The notes: generated by a model not told the origin, from the sequence alone. A stretch of DNA of 64,000 nucleotides from Schizophyllum amplum (GCA_007026445.1 VDMD01000003.1:1922001-1986000); one strand, 5' to 3'; shown: positions 22,500 to 35,084, numbered from the stretch's first letter. A program made the numbers and translations.

Positions 22500-23230
22500 G
22501 CAGGCGATGAGTACATAGATTGCCGTCCGGCGAGCGAGGTGCGTGACTTACCTGGCTGTCCAAGACATTGCTGACTGCTCACTAGGCGATGAGTATATGT
22601 ATCGACGTCCCGCGAGCGACGTGTTCGGCGCCCCACGTCGTTCAAGTGCGCTTCGAGACGTGCTCGACGTCGCCTACACTGCCCTCTCAAGCCGAACGTT
22701 ACGCCCTCGAGACATTGTCTACGACCTCGAGACGGACGCCCTACAACCTCTCGTCGTGCTTGCTATTGTCAGGCGGTCTCTATCGCCGTCTCTCGGCTGG
22801 AACATAGGCGATGAGTATTGCCGTCCGGCGAGCACGGTGAGTTAGAACTTGTCATGTTCATCATGTAGCTAACTTCGTGCAGAGCTGTCGTCGTTCGAGG
22901 GCGGTCAGTACTCCCTCGCTTAGGCGATGAGTATATGGATCGCTGTCCGCCGAGTGATGTGCTCTCGCCTGCGCTTGCCGTCCCCGCGACGCCGTCCGCT
23001 TCCTTGTACCTCCGCGGCGACGGTCTAGGCGTCGAGTATACAGATCGCCATCCGCCGAGCAGACCTTTGGTAGGTGCTTAGTCGTTGGCTAAGCTCGAGC
23101 TGACTGGCCTGGTAGATCTCTCGCCGTCGTTGTCAGCGCTCTGGGACTCCTCACTCCTCGTCTGCGCCCCCGCCGAGTGATGAAGCAACGTATCGCCGTC
23201 CGGTGAGCAGGCCTTGTGGCGCGTGTGCCC
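22500..23230 (+). repeat. dispersed about 35-bp modules (GATGAGTATATGGATCGCC type), unit 1
   Basis: Copies start near 22507, 22584, 22806, 22921, 23028 and 23170. Most are preceded by TAG or CAG and several are followed by GGTGAG or GGTGCG, like short exons. Read in one frame they give DEYIDCRPASE, DEYMYRRPASD, DEYCRPAST, DEYMDRCPPSD and VEYTDRHPPSR. The first proposed splice junction does not keep that frame, so coding is uncertain. Confidence 0.5.
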
Positions 23231-24153
23231 GTCTTGTGAGTGCAGTTTGCCCTTGCTTTGTATTTTGCTGACGTTCCTTTACTAGATCGTAATCTCGCGC
23301 TGCTGTCGACGTCGCCCTTCGTCGGCCGGATCCTCGCCACACTACACTCTGGACGCGACATACGAAACTCGGCGCGGGGCTGTTGTTGCGTTCGGGGACT
23401 TTTAATCATGTTAGGTGTGTTTCTAGAGCACGGTAGCGTTGCAGTCAGAGTATAGCACCACTGTATAGTCGAGTAACTCTGAAAATGAAATGGTTTGAAA
23501 GTTTTACAATGACTTGAAGAAATACGATGACTTGAGAAAATACCAATGAAGTTGAACATCCGGATCCGTGACTGTGGCAGGCTTGGCGCGGCGTTGAGAG
23601 GGCGCGGGGACTCGGGCATGAAAGGCACAGGCGGCGTCGTATTCGGCACAAGCGATTCAACCTACACGACTCGCACCTCTCTCTCGCACAGAAGGGCCCC
23701 CTCTCACACAGAACGACTGGCACTCATCGTCCGAGTGCGTGCGCGCTTTCCTGATGTCGATAGTTGAGAAAACAAGGAGAGGACGGCTCTGCGGTCCTCG
23801 GACATGAAAGGCACAAACACGGTTGTATTCGGCTACCTATGGCTACCTACACGAGCTTGCTGCGCCACCGAGTCCTTGAGCTCCAGAAACCACAGAGAAA
23901 TCCCCCCCTCTCGCACAGCACGACTTCTCTCCACCGCCCAAGTGCGCGCGCGCTTTCGCGGCGTCGAGAGCTGAAGAAACGAGGTCAGTGCACTCGCAAC
24001 AAGGTCAGTGCAGCAAGGACGAACGACGATACTCGGCCGCCCTTCGCGCAAGCTCGCGCTATCCCTTGAGACTCCCGTTCACCACCACCACCCTCGCAGT
24101 CCCGCACTCGTCGCTACCGAGTACGAGGCGCCGCGGACCTTGGCGCGAGGGAG

Positions 24154-24160
24154 TATAAAA
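24154..24160 (+). promoter_or_regulatory. strong TATA box near the right end of unit 1
   Basis: TATAAAA followed by a pyrimidine-rich tract, as in strongly expressed fungal genes. The next ATG (24251) opens only a 67-codon Trp/Cys/Arg-rich frame of unknown meaning. The surrounding 500 nt differ from unit 2 by about one base. Confidence 0.5.
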
Positions 24161-24384
24161 GCCCTCCCACCTCGTCTCTCCCTTTACCATTCCTTCCCCC
24201 CTCTCGCCTTGCCGCTGGTCGTGCTCGCTGCCGTCAGTCGTGCCGTCGCCATGCCGTCACGCCGCACGCCGGACCTATGTTGGGGGAGGTCACGCTGGTC
24301 GGAGTTCTGTTGGTGGAGGTTATGGTCGACCTCTCGCTGCCGTACCTACACCCTTCCCATACCTACTCGTAGTTGTTTCGGCAC

Positions 24385-24429
24385 GCCCCCGGACATGGGC
24401 CCCTGTAGGGGGAACCCATGTTCGGGGGC
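24385..24429 (+). other. 15-bp hairpin near the right end of unit 1
   Basis: Arm GCCCCCGGACATGGG (24385-24399) pairs with CCCATGTTCGGGGGC (24415-24429) with one G-U. The loop holds a further CCCC/GGGG pairing. It lies about 225 nt downstream of the TATAAAA box and 110 nt before the repeat junction. Confidence 0.75.
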
Positions 24430-24513
24430 CCACAAAAGGAGGGATGGGCGCTAGACACCTGTTAAAATTCATGCCGGTTCAACGTCCTATAACATCACGT
24501 GAGCGTTGGCTTT

Positions 24514-25510
24514 TCAAGTAAAACGGTACGGACGCGCCGCACCCTCCTCCATCGCAATCGCCCCACACGTCTCCTTCCACAACCTCCACCTCCCCGCATC
24601 ATACCCATCCACCCCCTTCCACCGCTCGCCCCCCTCCCCGGGCTCCCCGCATTCCCCGGCCACCCCGCATTCCCATTCGGCCCCATCACCTCCCGGCACC
24701 CATGCATCGCCGCCCCAGCATAGACCGCCCACTCCGCCGCGGCCTCGACGCACAGCGCGCGCGGGGTCTTGCTGTAGGTAGCGTGCCCCGCGGGGTACTC
24801 GAGCGCGTCGCGCATGGTCCAGAGGGCAAAGTCGGCGCAGGGCCAGAGGCCGGCGGCCCAGGTGCGCGCGAGGAAGCGGTGGAGGAGGAGCCAGCGCCGG
24901 CGCGCGGCGGTGAAGGCGCGGGTGCGCGGGGCGGACGCGTCGGCGTGGTCGGAGGCGAGGAGGGGCGCGTCGGCGGCGGTGATGCGGGCGGGTTTGCCGT
25001 CGAGGATGACTTTGGGTGCTGTTTGGGGTGTTAAGAGGGATGGGGTGGGGAGAAGTGAGGATGGTACGTACCGTTGAGCAGGTCGCGAACCTGGGCGCCG
25101 AAGAGGGAGAGCTCGTTGAGGGCGGCAGGTGAGCCCCAGACGCGCCAGGGCGTACTCTCGTTGCTTTGTGCCTTCAGCTCCGCGAGCAGCTCGAGCAGAC
25201 GCGCATGGTACGCCTCGTCCTCTTGCGCCATCGCCAGCACCTCCGTCCAGAGCGACGTCAGGAAATCCTCCAGCCCCGGCGTGTTGGTGGGTGTATCCGA
25301 GCTGCCCTCTGTCGCTTCCCCAGTCGTCCCCTTGGACACCTCCTCCCTCGCTTCCTTCGACACCTCCTCCGTTGTCCCCTTCGACGCCTCCTCCACCCGC
25401 AGCACGCAGAGCTCGCGTAGACGCGCGGCCGTGCCGATAGCGGAGAGCGAGAGATCGCGCACGAGCTCCTGCGGGGAGGTGTCCTTGAGGCGTGTATCGG
25501 AGAAGGACAT
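24514..25510 (-). pseudogene. gene A copy 2, frameshifted and 3'-truncated
   Basis: Exon 1 is 25072-25510 and the second exon begins at 25018, as in the other copies. The C run at about 24629-24634 has six bases where copies 1 and 3 have seven, shifting frame after the GNAGSPGRG motif. Also, the native 3' end is replaced: coding homology stops at 24542 and the remaining frame reads into the end of unit 1. The linker is longer here, with an extra Ser/Glu/Lys-rich segment. Confidence 0.75.
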
Positions 25511-26870
25511 GTTGAGTGGGGATCGAAGGGTGTGTGATGAGTGAAGGGTGGGTAGTGAGCGCGGGGGCGTATCGCTTGCGAGGTATGTGTATCGTTTGGG
25601 TGGTCCACCTGTACGTGTCGATCGAGTGGTGGGCGTCGATCGAGTGATGTGTGTTGAGCGCAGGATATGTCTCGCGTATTGACGAGGCAGTTTGAGGAAG
25701 AGTGGATTGAAGATGGCGAGGGCGAGATCGAAGATAAGTAAGTAGAGGCGACAAGCACATGCGTGTCAGGCCAGCACATGCGTCAGCGCTGCATGACGAT
25801 TGCGCTGCGTACGCGCTCGCATGACTTCAGATGACTGGTGTTTGCCCAGCGAACAGGTTTGGCACGCGCGCCGCTGTGCTGGGGCTGAGGAACACTCGTT
25901 CAATACTCATGATGTGAGGTCCTGGGAGGAGGAGGAGAACGCACGAAGGGAAGGAACACCGCGCCCGAGCTCCTGGACACGTGTGGATATCGGCACGACA
26001 AGTCAATCACATGCGCCGCTGCCCTCCTCCGCTCGCGCGTCCACATTCCTCTGCCCCTCGCATTTCTTTTCAGCTGCTTCCACGGCTTTCCTCACTCCTC
26101 CCTTCGCCTTCACGCGCCCCATCACCTTCTCGTCCTCTCCCTCACCCAAATCTACGGAATCTTGACAACACACGCGAGGGAAGACGGCGCGCCGCCCACA
26201 CGACGAGGCCAGCCGACGCAGGAGGAGAAGCTGAACAGGAGGGACGCTAGGTACAGGCTAGGTATGACTTGTACATACAACGTCTACAGATCATCCATGT
26301 AGAAGCATGCAATACAACGCCTTAGCGACAGTCTCCCCCCCTCGAAGACTCAACCTCCCCCTTCGCAAACATAGCCTCGCCTTCGAGGATTCGTACTCAT
26401 CCTCCCTTTTGCAGACTGAGCCTCGCCTTTGGCCCCTCCGCCGCCCTTCCGCTCGCTTAGCAAAGTCCTGGATTACCCCTCCCTCTCCTTTTCACCCCTC
26501 CCCTCGACGCGCCCTCGCACCCTCCTCTCCTCCCTCCCCGCAAACTCGGCAAAGTGCTTATGAGTAAAACAAGTTCCATTGCATCACTGATACCGACTAA
26601 TACTGACCTACATATTCGTGGACAGACACCATCTACCTTCCTCCGTCTACCCCTCCTACCTGAGTACCTCTACCTCTCTACCCCTCCTCTCCGTATACCC
26701 CTCTCTATCTACCTCTTCCTCTCCCTCTTCGTCCCCCCGTATAATACCAACCTGCCCTCTCTTGTAAAACTAAAGACTAGTAAAGTCAACCGCACCCTGA
26801 CCGCACCCGTAAATTGAAACTAATATGCCCCTGCATACATCTCGTGAGAATAAAATCAGCCCGCCCGCAG
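25511..26870. other. gene A upstream region and gene-free stretch, unit 2
   Basis: Nearly the same as 14910-16190. Extra sequence (CTCGAAGACTCAACCTCC type, partly self-repeated) lies at about 26340-26430. No supported gene. Confidence 0.5.
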
Positions 26871-27019
26871 GCGACGTCGCGTACGACACCGGCGTCCACG
26901 CGGCGATCACTGCACTGGCGTCCACACGGCGAGCACGACAAGGCCGCCGGGACGAACGCCGTCGCGCGTCGAGAAAGTAATCTAGAAAGGAAAGGCTTAG
27001 TCAGTGCGACGGTCTCATA

Positions 27020-28450
27020 ATACACAATGCAGATAACTTGCCCATACCATCGTGTTGCGTGTTGGGAGTGACAGGGGAGGGGCGACGGCGATGTGATATC
27101 CACGCGGCACTTGTGAACGCGTCAACGCAAAGGCGATCTAGAAAGCAGGAGAGTCAGCACGACGGTCGAGAAGAATAGAATCCATTCAACTTACTCGTAA
27201 CGTGAGCTCGCGCATCGACGTCCTGCGTGTCGGGAGTGACAGGGCAGGGGCGATGGCGATGGGTCATCCACGCGACACTTGTGAACGCGTCAACGCAAAG
27301 GCGATCTAGAAAGCAAGAGAGTCAGCAAGACGGTGGAGAAGAATAGTATTTATTCAACTTACTCGTAACGTGAGCTCGCGCGTTGACGTCCTGCGTGTTG
27401 GGAGTGACAGGGCAGGGGCGATGGCGATGTGATATCCACGCGACACTTGAAGTTGTGAACGTACAACACAAAGCCGATCTAAAATGCAAGATAGTCAGCA
27501 CGACGCTCGGAAAGTATGCAATACGATTCACATACCGATAGCGTCAACTCCTCAGTTAACCAATCCCGTGTTGGGAGTGACAGGGGAGGGGCGAGCGCGA
27601 TGGGTGATCCACGCGACACTCGAGAACGCGTCAACGCAAAGGCGATCTAGAATGCAAGAGCGTCAGCACGACGCACGGAAAGTATGCGATACAATCAACA
27701 TACCGATATTGTGAACTCCTCAGTTGACTAACGGCGTGTTGAGGGTGACAGAGAAGGGGCGACGCCGGCGATGAGCTATTCACGGGATGATGAATATCGG
27801 GCTCGTGAACGCAAAGGTAATCTAGCAAGAAACAGAGGGTCAGCCCCAGTCTCGCAGAGATTACAAACCATAAACTTACCCATGGCGAGAACTCCTCAGT
27901 TGACGAACTGCGTGTTGCGAGTCACAGAGGAGGGGCAATGCGAACGTTCAACGTTGACCCCGTCAATCATTGGAAAGGTGCCCTTGAGACGGTCAGCACG
28001 ACGATCACGAGAAGCACAGCGTGACGCCTCACCGAAAGCCTTGACGCGCGAAGTAGCCGAGCATGACGCGAAGACGACAAAGACCGAACTCGTCGCCGCA
28101 GACGACAGCGAGGCGGGACAGGGCTGAAGTGAGGGGTCAGAGACTCAAAGAATAAAGACAAGAGACTCGCGACGCACCGTGTTGGGATCTCAGCAAGAAT
28201 ACACGCGCTCGCAAGCGCAAGAAGGGCGCCGTCAAGACAAGCGCGGGAAGCGCGCCGTCGTGAAGAGCTATCGCGCGCCGTCGTGAAGGGCTATCCACAT
28301 AGCCCGGCGCGGCGCATGAACGAGCCCGGCGCGTCGCATGAGCGAGCCCGGCGCGGCGCATGAGCAAGCTCGAGAACACCTACAACACAGAGAACATCGA
28401 TCAGCGACTATCAGACAAACATGGTAGCGGTCAGACTCACGGTGAGAGCT
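27020..28450 (-). ncRNA. putative spliced modular transcript, unit 2
   Basis: Counterpart of 16380-17690. Cores of the 165-bp module occur near 27060, 27232, 27398, 27570, 27740 and 27910: six, against five in unit 1. The extra module (about 27480-27650) carries its own donor and acceptor, so expansion happened by whole exon-plus-intron units. The leader intron with GTGAGTCTGACC is kept (about 28382-28442). Confidence 0.4.
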
Positions 28451-28729
28451 CGAAGACGTCCAAGTCGGCGAGCGGGAGTCAAGGTCGTCGAGCGGGAGTC
28501 GAAGTCGGCGAGCTCGAAGACGTACAGGTCGACGAGCTCGAAGACGTACAGGTCGACGCGCTCGACGTCGATCAAGTCGGCGAGCCCCACCCGTCGAACG
28601 GGAGTCCAGCTCGGCGAGCGGGGGTCGAAGGAGGGGGCGACGACGACGAGGGAAATACGGCGAGGTCAACACGAGCGCAAATGGGGGGAAGCAAGAGTGC
28701 TGCCCTAACCACCCCACACTCCCCGGCCC

Positions 28730-28734
28730 TTATA
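28730..28734 (-). promoter_or_regulatory. TATA box for the minus-strand array, unit 2
   Basis: Same GGAGTATAAGGGCC context as at 18012-18016. Confidence 0.4.
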
Positions 28735-29999
28735 CTCCAACGAACAAGCTTTCCAACCTCCTTGAAACGCACGTCAGCGGCCCATCGCGCTAGCATTCCC
28801 CGTCACCGGCTACCGAACATGGCGCCGCAAATCGGGGGTCGAGATCGACTTACGAGAGGACGGAAGATTCGGTAGCGTGGCACCGACACGCGCCTCCGTT
28901 CAGGAGGTTCGACTCTGAACATTGAACGCGTACCCGTTCTCCTGGATCGCGCGGCATCGTCCGGGCATGTCCGCCGAGTGCGGGGAAACTTGCTTCAAGT
29001 CCGCGGGGAAGGGCTGACAATATCACAGGCCGAACATTGCGTGAAGCGCCTTCTCGTATAGGCGTCGTTTGATCATGATGTTCTAAACGAGCTCCGCGTT
29101 CAGTACAACTTCGCGACGCGACATGAGCACGCACCAGAGCTTGTACGTGACGCGTTCCGCAGCCAATAATCGCACGAGGGTGGGGCAACAAAGTTGAGGT
29201 GAAGGTTGAAGACGACAACGTAAGGCTTTTCCCCATCGGGAAGCCGTTGTTGTTGAGCAAGGCGGCGCCGTCAAACGCGCTTTCAGCCCGTCGTCCCTCG
29301 CCGCGCTCGCGCTCGACTCAGGAACGAGCACTATCGAGGACCTCGGGGACACGCATCTCCGCGCAGCATTAGCGTTTCCTGCGTTCTGTAAGTCGCTGTG
29401 CACAGTGATAGGGAAATGAGAACGAACATGGTAGGAATGCGAGGGCAGCGCGGAGCCTGTCGCTTCGTGTCGGCGGTACGGGGACCCGAGTACGCTAGCG
29501 CTAGACTATCCGAACGGTCGGCGAGCGCGGAAACGGACGAGATGAAGGTGGAAGATTCGGGGCCCGACAGCGTCTATATGCGCAATGGCGTGTGTGTGTG
29601 GCCGTCGGCGGTCGTCACGTCATCGCCAGAGAGTTTGTACCTCCTGAATGAGTCATGAATGTTTCAAGGGTGAGCGTAGCGAGAATATTGGGAGAGCGGT
29701 GAAGTAGGGAACAAGGAGGAGAGGGTGGTGTATTGCGAGCCTCGCAGGCGTCGCAGACGCTCAGGAACTCATACAGAGGGTTTTAGAGACTCACGTAGCA
29801 CATTACGGTACGTTCAACCGGCGTAGAAGAGCATTCAAGCGTGTTACGTGCTGGACGAAAACGACGCCACATAATGAAATCGCCCTTCCTCGCGCCATAG
29901 CATTCGCTGCAAGCTGCGGAGAGACGTGGTGCATAGCAATACTCACCCAGTTCGTCCTACCAAGTCAGTTTCTCGTCAGGAATATTTCAGGAGAGGATG

Positions 30000-31149
30000 T
30001 CAACTTACGAAGGTGAAGACGTCGAGATGAGCATGCAAACATCCTCGACCTTCCGGAACGATAAGACAGAACGCAGATCTCGCCCATCGGCGCCACAAGC
30101 CCGAATTGTGAAGCGAGCTTACGTCGACGAGATACTCGCACGACCCATCGCGGCACTTGGCGAGGGCGCGGTCGCATTCCGGACGGTAGAGATGCGCGTT
30201 CGGGGCGTCTTTGGAAATGTTCCACGAGTTGCAAAGGATCCAGAACAGTGGCAGCGCTCTAGAGCGGTAGACATGTATCGGAGAATGAGGGGAACCGAGG
30301 AGTGTTTTGTCCGAGGCAGCGGAGGCGCGCGATGGGTGAGGAGGACATGGATGATGGGGACAAGTTGAACTTCGGCGTGCCGGACCGACTTGATCATTAT
30401 TCATGTTGTTCCCGACCTTCATCATCGCCCGCGGGACGATATCTGAATCGATTCTCGCATTTCTATCTTGCAGGGAGCGCGTCAACTTGTGTCGCTCTGC
30501 TTTCCTGAGTGATTCCGCTGCTCGAATGACCTCTGCCAGCCTCGAAGTTGATGAGCAAGCCCTTCGGTGGCGCGCGCTCTCGTCAAGGTCACCCGAACAG
30601 CGCTTCATGTCCGACGGCCGTCTTGATCGGCTACGTACAGCGAGGCTATCTAGGCTGCCTTGCCGCCGGGCCCTGATCTGCGCGCTGAGGACGTCATCTG
30701 GCTGCATTAGGTAGGCCTTGTTAGACCAGTCGCGCACCGCGATGGCGTGCACAGCGCCGAGAGCGACCCACGCTTTCGCGCGCCGTTCATGCGGCAGAGG
30801 CGCGTCTGCCGCCACCACGACAATAATTTCTTGAAATTTCTTGAGATTTGCGCGCGGGCTGGCGGGGAAACGAGTGAGTGAAGTCGCATTCGATGCTGAA
30901 CTTTGCATGAACAGAGCGGATGAGCGCGAGCGTTCACCGCACGATCTCGTGCTTCCGATCTATCGACGGCGTCAACGTACTCGGCTCGCGAGATGAAGAG
31001 ATGACGGAAGGAATGTACGAGGAAGATTCGGAAGAACGGCAGAGTCAGGAGGTTGGAAACGCGAGTGTGAGTGCACATGTTGAACCTACCTCGACGAGTG
31101 CGCCACAGCGGCGTGGCTCTCGGTGCTCGAAGGGCGGCATGACGTCCAT
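30000..31149 (-). CDS. gene B copy 2, hypothetical spliced ORF
   Basis: Exon 31090-31149 joins through a 130-nt intron to exon 30000-30959, giving 339 aa. It matches copy 1 for about 200 residues, then continues in a different frame to a longer C-terminus (ending FTFVS). The upstream exon is kept with its donor. No family recognised; same doubts as for copy 1. Confidence 0.3.
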
Positions 31150-31900
31150 GCCGTACGTTACAGGAGGTTGACATTTGGTTGTGTTTCAGGGCCTGCGAGA
31201 GATGGAAGATGGGTGGTACTGCGAAGGACGAGGGGACGGGGGACGAGGAGAATGTGAGTAAGTACAACGAACATCCTCAATGCCCCATCAACGAGGGTGA
31301 CAGCGGCTCTCCGCGCACCTCGCTTCCGCATTACGTGAGTATCCTACGCACATCAAACACCCGTGGCTCTTATTGTGAAGGTTGGAAAGCTTGCGTGCGC
31401 ACCTCGGAAGGACGGGATGCGCGCCAGCGGTGGGCTGCCGCTAATGTTCCCCGAACTGCATGGGATCCAGACCTGCGGCGGCGCTCTTGATTTCAATGAA
31501 GTCGTGGATAATGGGGGGGATCCGATTAGTGAGGTTTTTTTTTGGGGCGGCGGAGGACGTACGGTAAGCGAGAGGGAGGTGAAAGAATGCCATCAAGTTG
31601 AACTTCGGTGCCCGGACCGACTGCCGCATCCATTGTTCTCTCTGCTCCCGACCATCGCGAGCGTGCGTGCGCCTTTGCCTATCGTTGCTCTTCGGCCTGA
31701 CTTTTCTTAACACTGGTCTCTATGTCCTCTATGGCCCTCCTTCTGCCGCGCGCGGTACGGGAATGGCCAAAGGTTTGAACGGCGCGGCGGGCGCTTAATC
31801 CGCGGCCGAATAACGACACCATTGTTGACAATCGGGTCAACGAGATCTTGCACGTACGTGGGTAAGATTCCTGTTCGGCTCCCTTTAGCTCCGACGTTCG

Positions 31901-31908
31901 TATATATA
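31901..31908 (+). promoter_or_regulatory. palindromic TATATATA site, unit 2
   Basis: Same position relative to the hairpin-exon array as in unit 1. Confidence 0.4.
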
Positions 31909-31929
31909 CCGCTCCGCAGCGAACTCGCA

Positions 31930-33035
31930 TCTTTTTCAACCATCTTGCCCCCCCTTCCTCCTCGACGTGTCCGCCCGCTACCTCGTTTCCCGCCGCCGCC
32001 GCACACATTGACACGGCTCCTAGACGAGTAGGTGAGTAGCGTCTGATACGTGTCCATGCACGTCGACTAACCCATTCTCAGGTTGTGCTCGATGTTGTGG
32101 GCAGCAGCGACGCCTCGCCTCGCCGGCGTGTTTGTCGTGCTCATGGTATGTCCTCACACACACGTCCTGTACCCTGCTGACCTCGTCTCAGTCGTCCCAG
32201 TCGCTGCCATGTCGTCAGGGACGTTGTCGACGCGCGCCCATGCAGACACGGCGCAACGAAGTTTTGCTGCGTCGCGGACATTGCACGAGGACGACCGCGG
32301 ACGGGGGCGCTGAGCGCCACCATTACTCTGCGCCTCTTGTCGGTGATCTGGACGCCTGACTTGCCACGCGGGCGGGCTTGGGGATGTAGTTCGGTGAGTT
32401 TCCTTGTGTCTTTATTTTGTTCTCAGATTGACGCCGGACGCAGGATACAGACGAAGAAGTTTCGCCTGCGGCGGCGCGTCGACATTGTGGGACAGGGGAG
32501 ACCATCAGGTGCGGCCGAAGGCCGCGCGCACGGCGACGGCGCTACGCGTCGTCGTCGCCTCACTTCGTGTTTTGGTATGTTGTCCATTCTTTCGCGGCAA
32601 CCTTTTTGTTCATTTTCTGCCTAGGATTCGGGTGGAGGGTTTCGGCGACGGGGCGGCGCGCAGCGCCGCTATTCTCTCTGGTGAGTTTCCCTTCGTGCAT
32701 GGCCCTGATCTTTCATTGACGTCTTGGGTAGGCTTTGGGGGGAGGGGGCCCCGGCGACGATGCGGGAAGTCGAGGCGTCGCCAGACGCGGGGCGACGGGC
32801 ATGCGCGCAGCGCCGCCATGCTCCTCGTGAGTGTATCTTTTCATTGTGGCCGTTGTCTATCACTGACCTTATGGCTAGGACTCGTGTGGAGGGATCTCGC
32901 GGACGGCGTGGGAGGGAGAGACCGCGCGGCGGGAGGCCGCGCATCGGGACGGCGCGTAGCGCCGCCATCCAACTGGCGGTTTCGGTCAGTAGATCTTATT
33001 AATTCTGTGAAGTCACTTTGCTGAATCGGTCCCCA
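31930..33035 (+). ncRNA. putative multi-intron transcript with GC-hairpin exons, unit 2
   Basis: Counterpart of 21180-22471. Exon 32732-32826 is 95 nt against 112 nt in unit 1 (21985-22096) because the GCGCGGCC hairpin is deleted. The next exon (32879-32984, 106 nt) combines the start of unit 1 exon 22148-22245 with the end of exon 22298-22419, so one exon and one intron are missing. The remaining donors and acceptors are unchanged. Confidence 0.45.
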
Positions 33036-34808
33036 GTATCGCGGGCCGATGCCGTCGTGGGGTTGCAGGCGATGAGTACATAGACTTCCGTCCGGCGAGC
33101 GAGGTGCGTGACTTACCTGGCTGTCCAAGACATTGCTGACTGCTCACTAGGCGATGAGTATATGTATCGACGTCCCGCGAGCAGCGTCATCGGCGCTCGA
33201 CGGCCTGCAAGACGCGCTTCGAAACGTATCCGCCAGCGCGTGCACCAACCTTCTAATACGTAGCCACTGTCGTTCAAGTTGTGCTCGACGTCGCCTACAC
33301 TACCCTCTCAAGCCGAACGTTACGCTCTCGAGACATCGTCTACGACCTCGAGACGGACGCCCTACAACCTCTCGTCGTGCTTGCTATTGTCAGGCGGTTT
33401 CTATCTCCGTCTCTCGGCCGGAACATAGGCGATGAGTATATGAATCGCCGTCCGGCGAGCACAGTGAGTTAGATCTTGTCATGTTCATCATGTAGCTAAC
33501 TTCGTGCAGAGCTGTCATCGTTCGAGGGCGGTCAGTACTCCCTCGCTTAGGCGACGAGCATATGGATCGCCGTCCGCCGAGTAATGTGCTCTCGCCCGCG
33601 CTTGCCGTCTCCGCGACTCCGTCCGCTTCCTTGTACCTCCGCGGCGACGGTCTAGGCGTCGAGTATACAGATCGCCATCCGCCGAGCAGACCTTTGGTAG
33701 GTGCTTAGTCGCTGGCTAAGCTCGAGCTGACTGGCCTGGTAGATCTCTCGCCGTCGTTGACAGCGCTCTGGGACTCCTCACACCTCGTCTGCGCCCCCGC
33801 CGAGCGACGAAGCAACGTATCGCCGTCCGGCGAGCAGCTCCTGTGGCGCGCGTACCCGTCTTGTGAGTAGAGTGTTCCCTTGGTTTGGATTTTGCTGACT
33901 TTCCTTTACTAGAACACAGTTTCCCGCTGCTGTCGACGTCGTCCTTCGTCGTCCGGATCCTCGCCGACTCCAGGGATGCCTTCGCTGAGGGCCTGTCGCG
34001 GCTTCGGCGGCAGTGAGTTATCAGACATATGAGATTCGGCGCGGGGCTTTTGTGGACGTTCGGGGACTTTTAATCATGTCAGGTGTGTCTTTGTCTCTCT
34101 TCTAGAGCACGGTAGTGTTGCAGTCAGAGTATAAGTAGCACCACTGTATAGTCGAGTAACTCTGAAAATGAAATGGTTTGAAAGCTTCATAATGACTTGA
34201 GAAAATACAATGAAGTTGAACATCCGGATCCGTGAATGTGGCAGGCTTCGCGCGGCGTTGAGAGGGCGCGGGGACTCGGGCATGAAAGGCACAGGCGGCG
34301 TCGTATTCGGCACAAGCGATTCAACCTACACGACTCGCACCTCTCTCTCGCACAGAAGGGCCCCCTCTCACACAGAACGACTGGCACTCATCGTCCGAGT
34401 GCGTGCGCGCTTTCCCGATGTCGATAGTTGAGAAAACAAGGAGAGGACGACCTTGCGGTCCTCGGACATGAAAGGCACAAGCACGGTTGTATTCGGCTAC
34501 CTACGACTACCTACACGACACCGCGTACCTGGGTCCCAAGAAAAGCCCAGCGTGAGGCCTCCCCACCACACAGCACGACTGCCCTCCGCCGCCCAAGTGC
34601 GCGCGCGCTTTCGCGGCGTCGAGAGCTGAAGAAACGAGGTCAGTGCACTCGCAACAAGGTCAGTGCAGCAAGGACGAACGACGATACTCGGCCGCCCTTC
34701 GCGCAAGCTCGCGCTATCCCTTGAGACTCCCGTTCACCACCACCACCCTCGCAGTCCCGCACTCGTCGCTACCGAGTACGAGGCGCCGCGGACCTTGGCG
34801 CGAGGGAG

Positions 34809-34815
34809 TATAAAA
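34809..34815 (+). promoter_or_regulatory. strong TATA box near the right end of unit 2
   Basis: TATAAAA and about 500 nt around it are almost identical to 24154 and its surroundings. Confidence 0.5.
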
Positions 34816-35039
34816 GCCCTCCCACCTCGTCTCTCCCTTTACCATTCCTTCCCCCCTCTCGCCTTGCCGCTGGTCGTGCTCGCTGCCGTCAGTCGTGCCG
34901 TCGCCATGCCGTCACGCCGCACGCCGGACCTATGTTGGGGGAGGTCACGCTGGTCGGAGTTCTGTTGGTGGAGGTTATGGTCGACCTCTCGCTGCCGTAC
35001 CTACACCCTTCCCATACCTACTCGTAGTTGTTTCGGCAC

Positions 35040-35084
35040 GCCCCCGGACATGGGCCCCTGTAGGGGGAACCCATGTTCGGGGGC
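35040..35084 (+). other. 15-bp hairpin near the right end of unit 2
   Basis: Arms at 35040-35054 and 35070-35084, identical to the unit 1 hairpin. Confidence 0.75.

Larger units (their letters stand above)
13951..24541. repeat. tandem segmental duplication, unit 1 (about 10.59 kb)
   Basis: The sequence from CCCTCCTCCATCGC inside gene A to the base before its next occurrence repeats at 24542. Content in order: gene A (minus), a gene-free stretch, the minus-strand exon-like array, a diverged block, gene B (minus), a TATATATA site, the plus-strand hairpin-exon array, short modules, and a TATA-driven segment with a strong hairpin. Most of it is near-identical to unit 2 by eye; 18.13-19.6 kb is clearly more diverged. 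No terminal inverted repeats, transposase or reverse transcriptase were recognised. Confidence 0.9.

Noticed and set aside
24251..24454. 67-codon Trp/Cys/Arg-rich ORF after the strong TATA box
   Set aside because: Composition is atypical and there is no family or splice support. Both copies are near-identical, so conservation gives no information.
24373..24541. Helitron 3' end (hairpin near an element edge)
   Set aside because: The hairpin is about 110 nt from the junction instead of about 11, there is no CTRR end, and no Rep/helicase coding was seen.
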